Positions 44,202 to 53,937 of a stretch of 64,000 nucleotides of DNA are shown here, in pieces. Within the stretch, counting starts at the first letter, position 1. Each line of letters begins with the position of its first letter. The DNA is taken from assembly GCA_015179045.1 (NCBI GenBank), contig WHUZ01000045.1, forward strand, positions 124,001 through 188,000, given 5' to 3'. The translations under genes were made by a program, and so were the position numbers. The notes below the pieces were generated by a model that searched no databases, had not been told where the DNA came from, and saw only the letters and a program-made list of their open reading frames with translations. The stretch is from Kalaharituber pfeilii. Lineage: Eukaryota > Ascomycota > Pezizomycetes > Pezizales > Pezizaceae.

Positions 44202-46979
44202 ATGAAAGCCACAACGAACAAGCCAACCACCGAGAGGGGGCGACAAAATACCCGCTCTAGCAACCGATTACGCGACCGGACCCAGTCCGTGGCACAGGCG
44301 AGCCACCGGAAACGCACCGGCAAAACCAAAGTCAACGGGATCGACTTTCACTACATCAAAGACTGGAAGTCCAACTCCGACCTGACCTTCATACAAGAAG
44401 ACAGCCAGTGGACCCTCCACAGGTACCAAGACATTTTCCAACACGCCATGCAAACGGACCCAGCATCCGGTAAAAAACTGGAGAAAGCCACAAAGATAGC
44501 CGCCGCCAAAGGAAGACTCGCAATAGAAAGGGACCTCGAGACAACCATAAGAGTCATCAGCATTGACGACATTCACAACGGACGGGTATCCACACAGGAG
44601 ATCATCAAGTTCATCGAAGAGAGCGAGGCTATGGACCCCAGGGCCCCGGAAGAGCAGCTGGAAGACACAATCACAGTAGGCGGGCCCCCCGGGAGAATCA
44701 TCCCAGGCACACCCCCGCACGGGGACACCTCAAGCGAAATCTCCGCGGAAAAGTTCACACACCCGACCTTCCACACCCAAGAGCCCCCCGGGGGAATCAT
44801 CCCAGGCACCCCCCATACGGGGACACCTCAAGCGAAAGCTCCGGAAGAACGGTTATACCCGCCACGGCAGGAAACAGCACCGAAACGGGATACACCCCAG
44901 TCTCGGAGGAGATGAGACGGCTAGGCAGAGAATGGTACAACAGACAAGAGGAACTTGACACCGAGGTCAGGCTCGCCAACCTACAACAGACAATCAACGA
45001 GAGACTGGAACTCATCGGCGAAAAGATAGCCGAGACAGAAGGGAGAGTCAGGCAAAAGATAGACGAGACAGAAGAAAGAATCATCCGAAGAATCGAGGCC
45101 CACGAAAAGGAAGGGGGAGCCATACACGAGGACGTAGTGAGGGGGTTCCAAGTGCAACATCACATCACGAGAGAAGAACTGGCCAGGACCATCAGGAACG
45201 CGGTGTCAGAGGAACGCAGCAAGAGGGAGAAACGACAAACCGAATGGGAAGACTCCGTTAACCAAACCCTGGCACTCATGTGCGACCTAATGACAAAACT
45301 AAAACACAGACTCCTATACACCAAGGAAGGCCACCTCATCCAGAGCGGACAGCCGGCCACAAGGAAGACCAACCCCAAGGGAACAGAGGAGAACCCAATC
45401 GAATTCACCCCATCAACCCAGGTCACACACACACAATACACAGCCACCGAGACAACGGGTATTCCGACCGGACACACAACCGCCGACACACAGGCCCAAG
45501 GACCCATCGACAAGATGGAATATACCTTTCAACATCAAGGGTTGGACGGGAGTCAACACGCACACGCAGCCAAACTGGAAAGGGAAAGGGAGGCTCAGCG
45601 CAACTCGGAAAGGGAAAGGGATACCCCGACCACCACCGACACGCAGACCACCGACCCACAGATTCAAGACACTCCGAAACCGGAACCTACCCCGGAACCG
45701 GAACCCACCCCGAAACCAGAATCGACAAGAATGGAGTGGGAGCACACGGATAAAACAACTAACGGGAGCATCCATGCCCACGAGGGCAAGAAGGTGGTGC
45801 TCCAGCCACCCACGACCCACCACAACAGGCCCCCTCCCAGCACCCCCAAAGAACAAGCAAGACAAAGGGAAAAAGAAAGCCCCAACCACGGGCCCCCGAA
45901 GAATCATGACCAGGTCCTACGCACAGGCAGCGACCTCACAGGCAGCGACCCCCCAAAAGGAAACGGCCACAGAGAACAAGACAGAGGAAAACCCCGCTAA
46001 CAATACCTCAACCAAAAAAGAGAACAAGGAAACGGTCACAGAGAACAAGACAGAGGAAGATCACGCCAACAACACCCCAATCGCCCAAACCCCCCCGAGG
46101 CCGGAACAGACGAAGGACAAACGAAACGCCGACGAACTCCCGAAGGAAAGACTGTGGCAAGCCAGAATCCACAACGAGGACAACTGGAACAAGAAAGGCT
46201 GGTCACACCCCAGAGAAGGCAACCTGGAAATGGAGAAGGCCAAGAACAGGATCAACATACACCTCGGCAAGGACTCTCCCTACCAGGTCCGAAGAGTAAT
46301 CCTGGATCCGGTCTTCCCGGAAGAAAGAATCCTCCTAATGGTAGACACGGAATACCGAAAGGGCCCCAGAGACCTATCCCATCTCGAGAGGGCGGTCAAG
46401 AGAGTGAACCCCGGGGCAAGAACGGACTGGGACAGCCGCCTGGTTGAATTAGTCACGTTCGACATTGGCATAAACGAACACCAGGGGAAAGTGGATCGGG
46501 ACCTCCGCATCGAGAACCCCGGAGAACTCTCGTACAGGAACGTTCGAAGGCTGCACAACAACCACGTGCCGGCAAGAAACGGCAACCCCGCCTTCTCCAT
46601 CTTCGTATCAGACAACGTGGTCCAAATCCTAAAGAAAGGACTACAGTTCCGTGGGGAAAGGATCAACTGCCTCCTTAAAGCCGACCTAGGAAAGGAAAAG
46701 TCAGATAAGGCCAGAAGGTACCGCTACACAGACTCAGAAGGCTACTGCAACCACTTTCTGGTAGGACAAGTCATAGAATGGATCCCCAAGCAAAAATCCA
46801 TCCCGGAATGGCTCAGGGGTTCCCCGAGGAGGAAGGAAGTTGAGGAACCGGTCAACCTGAACGGGAGACCATTCAGACAGACCTGCCACTGCTTCCGTCA
46901 GAAAGGCGGCCACTTACCAGGATGCCAACTCCCACAACGTCCCCACAGGGCACCAAAGTCGAAGACCCCCCCACAATGA
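44202..46979 (+). pseudogene. LINE ORF1 (gag-like), frames disrupted
   Basis: The first frame (44202-44915) is basic then acidic and ends in PPG(R/G)IIPGTP repeats. It overlaps the next frame by ATGA at 44912-44915. The second frame (44912-46000) contains a long coiled-coil-like region (about residues 10-70, heptad-rich in Glu, Arg and Ile). From about 45906 the reading continues in the first frame, starting MTRSYAQAATSQ, through a folded domain (VRRVILDPVFPEERILLMVD) to an atypical zinc-knuckle-like motif CHCFRQKGGHLPGC at about 46883-46925. In this clade ORF1 binds element RNA. The frame change near 45900 is likely an indel; the ATGA junction may be natural coupling. Confidence 0.75.
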
Positions 46980-48694
46980 TCAGAGTGCTATATCAGAACG
47001 TAGGAAGGGGGATAATAGGTACGGATATCACACTACAGGAAGGTGCAGACAGGAAGGCGGATTTCGTATTCATTGGGGAAGGATGGGCGGCGCCAGGAGG
47101 AGGAACAACTTTTCACCCATCATTTGCAACCATTCACACCCCCTCCAGGTCGGGAGGGATGGCGGCATACGCCAGAAAAGACATAACCACGGACATAAGG
47201 GTAGAAGGCAACGACAAACACGTTTCAGTTACCTACATGGGAAGAAAGATCACAGGGGTATACTGGAATAAAGACACCGACCTAGAAAGCGAACTAGACA
47301 ACATAGGGGCGGCAGACTTGATAATCGGGGACTGCAACAGCCACCACCTGGACTGGTCCGACAGACAAGACGCACGAGGCCTAAGGACCCACAGACACAT
47401 GCAGGCACACGGTTTGAAACAACAAATAGACAGAGGCACAATCACATGGACGAGAACAATCAACGGCACCTCCAGATCAGCCCTGCTGGACCTGGTATTC
47501 GCCAGAGACCGGGAATGGAAAACCAAAGACATATCATGGATCGCGGGCACAGACCACGCCATGATCTACGGACACCTTGAGGCCTGAGACAGAGGCCCCA
47601 TTCGGAAGATAAGGGTCACAGACTGGGAAAGATGGGAAAGATACGCGGAAGAACAAGGGGAGGACAACGTAGAACACGGGAACGCGTACGAGACACTGAT
47701 CAGACTGGGACAGGAGTTCACCAAGGAAGCCCACATTTCGGAAAGGTCCAAAAGGTGGTTCGACAAAGAAGTGAAGGAGGCTCGGAGGATGACGAAATAC
47801 ATACTTCGGAACCCCGGGAACACCCACTCAGAACGCAACAGAGCCCGGAGACTCCTTCGGAACATAATCCGGGAAAAGAAAAAGACCTATTGGGAAAACT
47901 TTCTGGAAGAAGACCGGATAGAATCTCCCTGGGACATTTTCCGAATCGCCCGAGACCCGTTCCGGAGCCGACCCCTCATGGACATGAAGGGCTCCGACGA
48001 CCAAATCGCGGAAACACTCATCCGACACAACCTCATCACCGAACCACCGGAGAAAGAGGAAACAAGAAGACCGAGCGGGATCACTCTCGAGAAAGAACGG
48101 GCCAGAATGGAAATAGACAAGGCGCTCTCCAGCACCAAGTCAAGATCGGCCCCCGGCCCCGACGGAATCCAATACGGAGTTCTATAACTCCTGAGGAAGA
48201 CCAATCTCTGGAAGGCGTTAAGGGAAGAGATAGTCGATTACTTGAACGGGAACTACGACTTCGCAAAAGGATTCAACATGGTCATGATCCTAAAAAAGGG
48301 AAGACCCCGGGACCAGCCGGGGAGCTGGCGACCCATCACACTCCTCAACACCGTAGCCAAACTAGGTCAGAAAGTCGTGGCGAACGCAATACAGAGAATG
48401 GACGGTCTCTTCCGGAGCTCACAACTGGGATGCCGACCCGCCAGAGGCAGCGAAGACCTACAGAGACAGGTCCTGAAAGAAGTGGACAAGCGACTCCAGA
48501 ACGGGGAATGGACGGCACTGGTAGGGGACGATATCAAAGCCGCGTTCAACCATCTAAGACGAAACAGAGTAGTCGCAAGACTGGAGGAAAAAGACCGGAA
48601 CATAGCCAGCTTCGTCCAAGGCTTCCTACAACCAACACGATTCTCGATCTCGTGGGACGGAAAGGTTCGAGGCGGAGGCACGATGACAGACGGG

Positions 48695-48751
48695 ATCGCC
48701 ATAGCCCTTAGGGCGGCAAGCGATTAAATGATATAAAAAAAAAAAAAAAAA
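48695..48751 (+). mobile_element. 57-bp tail-only LINE insertion inside ORF2
   Basis: ATCGCCATAGCCCTTAGGGC, GGCAAGCGATTAAATGATAT and 17 A residues are flanked by a perfect 13-bp duplication, GATGACAGACGGG (48682-48694 and 48752-48764). It interrupts the reverse transcriptase just before GAPQGSPLSP. It is the same tail I that ends the host LINE. Confidence 0.95.
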
Positions 48752-49928
48752 GATGACAGACGGGGCACCGCAAGGATCCCCACTATCGCCAGTACTATTC
48801 TTAGTAGGAGTCGCCCCGCTAGCGAAAAAAGCCGAGAAAAGACAGTTCACCCGATCATACGTGGATGACTTCCATAGCGTCATCTCCAACCGTTCGCTGA
48901 GACAACTCCGAAAAGACATAGACACCCACCGCCGAAACCTTTTACAAGAAGCCAGGGAGGAGGGTTTCGAGCTGGACCCGCGGAAAGCCGACACACTAAT
49001 AATCGGCACGCAGGGAAAGAGCTACCGTCTGGTGGGTCTAACAGTGGACTGGGAGCTCAAATTCAACGAGCACTTCGAGAAAAGACTACACCTAGGGAAG
49101 GCGGCATGGGGAGTCGCGCAACGTCTCACCAAGATACCCCCGAGCAAAAGACGACAAATATACACCAGCATAGCCAGAAACATAGCCACCTACGGCTGCT
49201 GGGCTTGGCAAACCTACGCTAAGGGAGCCCCGAAAGAGAAGAAACTCAGACAACTAGAGAAATGGCAATACGCGGTCGCCAGGGACATCACCGGTGCCCC
49301 ATGGGGAACCAGAAGAGACATAGTGGAAGGCTTAGCCAACCTAGAATCAATCGAGACATTCGCACTCGGGGAGAAGGAAAGGGTGGAAGCTCGGACCCTG
49401 AGATTTCACGACGAACCGCTACGGGAGCCCGCCCCGGACACCAAATATCTGAGGGGCGACCTGTCACACCGGGAACCCCTCCCGCTACACATCTTCCCCA
49501 TACTGCCCAGCGACACGAGCAAAGAAAGATGGGAGGAGACCATCGCCGAAGAAGAGGAGGAGGGATGGGTAAGCGCTTACACAGACGGAAGCCGAGTGAA
49601 CAACCTCACCGGAGCGGGAACACACTGCCGAGACCAAGACGACCACTTCTACCTGGGAAGGGGCTGCACAGTCAACGACGGAGAGATGATCGCCATAAGC
49701 CACGCCCTCAATCAAGAAGGGGAACTTATGATCATCACCGACTCACGGACGGCCATCTCCAGACTACAAAAGATAGCAGTGTTCCCAACCGGCCAGGCCG
49801 CCGATCAGGCCGCCTGGCCTGGTCTGATCGGCGGCCTAGCTTGGCGGGCCTGAAACCGCCTGGGGCGGCCCCGGCGGAGCTTCTGATGGCCTGGGCCGGC
49901 CTGGACCGGCCTGGACCGGCCTGAATGT

Positions 49929-50060
49929 TTCAGGCCGGTCCAGGCCATTCAGGCCGGTTCAGGCCATTCAGGCCGGTTCAGGCCATTCAGGCCGGTTCAG
50001 GCCATTCAGGCCGGTTCAGGCCATTCAGGCCGGTTCAGGCCATTCAGGCCGGTTCAGGCC
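49929..50060. repeat. 19-bp subterminal tandem repeat of the hAT element
   Basis: About seven copies of GGCCGGTTCAGGCCATTCA, nearly identical to one another. Confidence 0.92.
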
Positions 50061-50073
50061 ATACTCACGTAAA

Positions 50074-50100
50074 GCGATTAATGATATAAAAAAAAAAAAA
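50074..50100 (+). mobile_element. 27-bp LINE-tail insertion
   Basis: Only GCGATTAATGATAT plus 13 A residues, flanked by a perfect 12-bp duplication, TACTCACGTAAA (50062-50073 and 50101-50112). These 14 nt are the extreme 3' end of tail I. It is the smallest insertion seen. Confidence 0.9.
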
Positions 50101-50853
50101 TACTCACGTAAATACTCAATAGCATCACCAGTTTGAGCCTGTGTGCTAGGGGAATTATTTTACTAGAGATTTCAGTTCACTTTGCTGTCTGTTTTAACTG
50201 CGTTCTGTGTTCTCATTCTAATCATCTATGTAGAGGTAGGCACCCGCTGAATCTAACTCACACATCCTGCCATAGCAGAGTGCACTACATTCTCCTTCCA
50301 CTTTTCGCAGTCCATATCTTCTCAATTCCATCCTCTCAGTTTCGCACCTATAGTACCTACACTCTGTAAAACTATTTAAGGGTTATCATGACCATCTTAC
50401 ATGTATACGCACAGTCGCAAGATCACCTATTGCTAGCTATCATAATGGAAATTGCTCAATTCAGTTAACTATTACGTACATTATATGGTCTAAAATTATA
50501 GATATGTGGCCAAGGCAGTGCTTCGGCTGCTAATTGGTTGTCATGATTTCAGGGATATATGCTGATCTCGATGATCAAAGGCCAAAATGCAGTTACTGAT
50601 TGGTTGATGCTATTCAGGCCGTTTCAGACGGTTCAGGCTGGTCCAGGCCGGTCCAGGCGGTCCAGGCTGGCCCAGGCGGTCCAGGCGGTCCAGGCCGGTC
50701 CAGGCGGTCCAGACCGGTCCAGACCATTTAGGTATACTTTTTTAGTATTTAAACCCCGACAAATATCCACGCGTAGGGACTGCGGTCACATACCCGGCTA
50801 TTCATCTCACCACCTATTATTCTTTCCACGTGTATTTATTTTGCCCACCTATT

Positions 50854-51485
50854 GGGTGCCTTCCGCTAAGGATTTATGTGAAATTCAAACCAAATTTTAC
50901 CAGGGTACATTTCCACCGCAAGCAGGGGGTAGTTTCTCTAAGCACTTGGACGTGAGTAAAATAATAAATCTAGAAAACTTTTTGTTATGCAGATATTTAC
51001 ACCTTAAATAAGCCAGTGAACAAGCTGTCAATCCACTACAAAAGACAGCATGAGCTCTCAAGCTCCAAGAGAGAGGACTACGTCTTAAGAAACAGCAGTC
51101 AAGTACCAATGTATCTAAAAAGAGAAAGAGTAGGAGGCTGAACTCTCAGTAAAAATTTTCCGCTGGAGGATAAGAATGCATTACTGGATATTACATATGC
51201 AAGCAGGACTAGGTGCAAATGATGCAAATGTGAATTTAAATATCCTCTATATGGTATAGTTATTATAAACTATGCTACTTCAGCAGTAGTGTACTCTAAC
51301 TAACTGCTTTTGAGATTTATTGTTTATTGTTTATTCAAATGAGTATTTTGAAAGAGGGGGGGGGTACCCCTCTTTCAAAAAATTGTTTCGAACGCTCTAC
51401 CAAACAATAAAACAGGGATACGGACCCCGGTTTTATTTCAAAGCAGGGGTTTGAATTTCACATAAATCCTTAGCGGAAGGCACCC
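50854..51485. mobile_element. 632-bp MITE with perfect 38-bp TIRs, nested in the hAT element
   Basis: The left arm 50854-50891 begins GGGTGCCTTCCGCTAAGG and the right arm 51448-51485 is its perfect inverted copy. Both flanks show ATT (50851-50853 and 51486-51488), compatible with a 3-bp duplication as in PIF/Harbinger elements, but this assignment is tentative. Inside, a 14-bp stem TTTTGAAAGAGGGG (51346-51359 with 51367-51380) forms another hairpin. There is no clear coding capacity. Confidence 0.75.
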
Positions 51486-52633
51486 ATTATTCTTTCAAAT
51501 TGAGGTCGCGTATCGCGCGTTTTTATTCACCACCTATTATTCTTTCCGCGTGTGTTCATTTCGCCCAGCTATTACTTTTTCAAATTTAGGTCACATATCG
51601 CGTCCATTTATTTACAACTATTATTCTTTCTATGTGTATTTATTTCGCAGTCTATTCTTCTCTCCGATTGAGGTCAAATATCGCATGAGTTTATTTCACC
51701 ATCTCCCATTCTTTCCAGGTGTATTTATTTCGCCACCTATTATTCTTTCAGATACCGCGCGTATTTATTTCACTATCTTTTATTCTCTCATGTATATAGC
51801 GACATTATTTTCACTCTTTGTTCTGGACTGGCCTGAATGGCCTGGACCGGCCTGGACAGGCCTGGGCCCGCCTGGACGGCCTGGACCGGCCTGAAACATT
51901 CAGGCGGCCTGGACCGGCCCAGGCCTAGATTTTCACGGTCCAGGCCGGCCCGTTGGGAACACTGAAAGATAGCAAACGGCGACCCAAACGTCGAAGGCAC
52001 ATCCATGGAAGTCAGGAGACAGTGGGAGAAGCGGTTCAACCGCGGAGACCTGGACACAGCGGTTATGTGGGTCAAAGGCCACAAAGGGGTAGAGGGGAAC
52101 GTCAGGGCAGACATGGCAGCCAAAATAGGCACAGCCATACAATACGAAGACGACACGATCACCGAAGCGGGAATAAGATAGGAAGCCCGAAGCCTCAGGG
52201 CCGAGGAACGGAACCGTCTGGGACTATCATACAGACCCCTCCAGCGAATAGACAACCGGAAAAGGATCTCCACCCTAGCAGGGATCCTCGGCAACAAGGG
52301 CCTCAAAGAATGGCGACACAGCATTGGGAAAGCGGACTCCCCGGAGTGCCGATGGTGCGGCAAAGCGCTGGAAAATCTAAAACACATAACGGTCGAATGC
52401 CGGGCATGGAAAGGAAAACTCCAAGACGGAGCGAATGGGCTCAGACAACCGGACAAGGACACGAATCTGGCGGAAATTCTGGATTGGGCGAGGGAGGAGT
52501 AAAATTTCTTACTTTCGAGAAGCAGAGGGGATTTCTTACCTTTCGTTCTATTCATTCACATGTAACTAAACATCGCCATAGCCCATAGGGCGGCATGCGA
52601 TTAATGAAATAAAAAAAAAAAAAAAAAAAAAAA

Positions 52634-52669
52634 TGTCCAGTCAGAAAGTGACTGGACAGAGACATTCCG
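52634..52669. repeat. Right TIR of the large element, with hairpin
   Basis: Inverted copy of 25798-25833, ending GAGACATTCCG next to the TGGGACCCC duplication. Its inner two bases (TG) are shared with the end of the LINE insertion, so before that insertion the match to the left arm may have been 34 bp. Confidence 0.88.
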
Positions 52670-52678
52670 TGGGACCCC

Positions 52679-53042
52679 GCTCACCTGGGACATCAGCCGT
52701 TGTAACTGCACCATCTGCCACAAATCCGGCGCCTTATTGCATAAGGTGCCGCCTGAGGACCAGGCCAGCTTTGTCCTAACCACAACCACGGAGCCGACAG
52801 AGCTGAAGGCATACACGATTCCAGGTGGACGCTTTGGGGGAAAAGGTTATTTCTGTGGGAAATGCGGATGCAGGACACATGCGCTAGCGGAGGTGCAGGG
52901 GGCGCAATTTTTGGCCGTATTTGTGACGAGCTTGGATGATGTGGATTTGTCGACGGTCAAGGTGAAGTATTGGGATGGGAGGCATGAGGAGAATTTGGGG
53001 AAGGGGCCGCATGAGCAGCCGATTGCTCCAGGGGCTCCGTGA
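52679..53042 (+). pseudogene. GFA/CENP-V-like enzyme, 3' part of the split gene
   Basis: Directly after the second TGGGACCCC copy the frame continues LTWDISRCNCTICHKSGALL (second zinc-binding CxCxxC) and later GYFCGKCGCRTHA (third CxxC pair), then a Thr/Val-rich end and a stop at 53040-53042. All cysteine motifs of the GFA fold are kept and no stop or frameshift is present, which suggests the disruption is recent. It lacks its own start, so it is not expected to be expressed. Confidence 0.88.
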
Positions 53043-53928
53043 TGGGATGGATGCAGAGGATTGTGTATAAGTTGAAGTTTAGGCGCAAACTTGATGTAGT
53101 CAAATGACATGATGCACGGGGGCGGGCTGAAAGGCTTGGGCCTGTTCTAGATCAACTTGATTAAGAATGTGCGGGAGTATCTATTCATTGTAACTGCTTG
53201 CGGAGGAAGGTGTAGCTTTAATAGCCCCCCCTACTCGAGCAGTAGAGGACATGAACGTCGTATTCATATTCAATCATTATTTGCTTTCCTTCTGATGTGT
53301 TTCCTACATAACTGCTATCTAGTTTGCTGTTCCCTGGGCACAGGAGGTAAAAATAAAACATTCCTGTACTTGAAACCATGATGATACATACGTATTAGGT
53401 TATTGTAAAGAAAATTCTCCAAGTGGCGGTGGCCCAATTCTTCCCAATAACCATTACCATATGGCCGTCTCGCTAATGTTGTGTACTAGAATATCAGAGG
53501 TATTGGAAGTTGAATTAGTCGTCAAGCTAAACTGCCAAAACAATCGTATTGTAACTTTAAGGTATATGTCAAATTATAGAATTTGCCCAAGGCGAGTGAT
53601 TCCACATCATTTGAAGCGACGTTTGGTTACTGTGAGATTTTGATTTTGATTTTGGCTTTATTTACTATCTCCCTTCTTAATCCCTTCGCCACCCTCAGGG
53701 CTGGTATAGAAGCAATGATATATAAATATAAAACAAAATGATAGACATTACCTGAACAATTGAAATCGTTTTTATACGCAATTACTGACCCAATTGATGG
53801 GTTTCAGAGTGAAAACATCTTCAACTGATTTTAATCATCTCATCTGAGCGATAACGAGATGTCTGATAAAAAAACTACTTTGACTACCCTTATGCAACTT
53901 CATACGATGAAAAACTCACCTCCTACAA
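53043..53928. other. No supported gene
   Basis: 3' flank of the GFA gene and AT-rich sequence up to the target copy of the next LINE. Short domain-free frames only. Confidence 0.4.
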
Positions 53929-53937
53929 TACAGAAAC

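Larger units (their letters stand above)
49777..51964. mobile_element. Non-autonomous hAT-type element, 2.2 kb
   Basis: Inverted ends CAGTGTTCCCAAC (49777) and GTTGGGAACACTG (51964) are flanked by the perfect 8-bp duplication AAAGATAG (49769-49776 and 51965-51972). The CAGTG start and 8-bp duplication fit hAT. GC-rich subterminal repeats built on GGCC(G)GGTCCAGGCC lie at both ends (49790-50060 and 51826-51950) and near 50620-50735; such subterminal motifs commonly bind hAT transposase. No transposase is encoded. It interrupts the LINE RNase H domain after ISRLQKIA. Confidence 0.9.
46976..52502 (+). pseudogene. LINE ORF2: endonuclease, reverse transcriptase, RNase H
   Basis: ATG 46976 overlaps the ORF1 stop as ATGA. 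Order: apurinic-like endonuclease (YQNVGRG, GEGW, GDCNSHHLDW, ISWIAGTDHAMI), reverse transcriptase (SAPGPDGI, SWRPITLLN, DDIKAAFNHL, GAPQGSPLSPVLF, YVDDF), RNase H (AYTDGS, GEMIAISHAL, ITDSRTAI, GHKGVEGNVRADMAA) and a C-terminal CRWCGKALENLKHITVEC zinc motif. After excluding the 57-bp and hAT insertions with one target copy each, the frame is 1,087 codons with no frameshift. Only three stops interrupt it, at 47585 (TGA), 48185 (TAA) and about 52180 (TAG), each one transition from an Arg or Gln codon. Confidence 0.9.
44154..52635 (+). mobile_element. Full-length Tad1-like LINE
   Basis: Net length is about 6.2 kb after removing two nested insertions. The 5' target copy TCCAGTCAGAA is at 44143-44153 and the 3' copy at 52636-52646, inside the hairpin of the right TIR of the large element, so the LINE inserted into that TIR. 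It has a short 5' UTR, ORF1 (from 44202), ORF2 (46976-52502), and a 3' UTR ending with tail I (CATCGCCATAGCCCATAGGG, GGCATGCGATTAATGAAAT) and about 23 A residues. It is inactivated by nonsense changes and insertions. Confidence 0.88.
25798..52669. mobile_element. 26.9-kb TIR element carrying cargo genes, inserted in the GFA gene
   Basis: The boundaries are 36-bp inverted repeats (25798-25833 and 52634-52669), starting CGGAATGTCTC at the left and ending GAGACATTCCG at the right. They are flanked by a perfect 9-bp duplication, TGGGACCCC (25789-25797 and 52670-52678). Removing the interval plus one duplication restores an open GFA frame. A 9-bp duplication is typical of Mutator-like elements, but I recognise no MULE transposase inside, so the superfamily is open. 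The interior contains a CNT transporter gene, a probable second cellular gene, and nested Ginger-like, LINE, hAT and other elements. Without the nested elements I can recognise, roughly 12-13 kb remain. Alternative: a smaller element that grew by nested insertions, but the CNT gene would still need capture. Confidence 0.75.

Noticed and set aside
47632..48711. 359-codon open frame on the plus strand
   Set aside because: It overlaps the LINE reverse transcriptase in another frame and has biased Arg/Gly/Thr composition without domains; it is a shadow frame.
25798..52669. A Starship-type giant transposon
   Set aside because: No tyrosine-recombinase captain (DUF3435) is recognisable, and the ends are long TIRs with a 9-bp duplication, unlike Starships.
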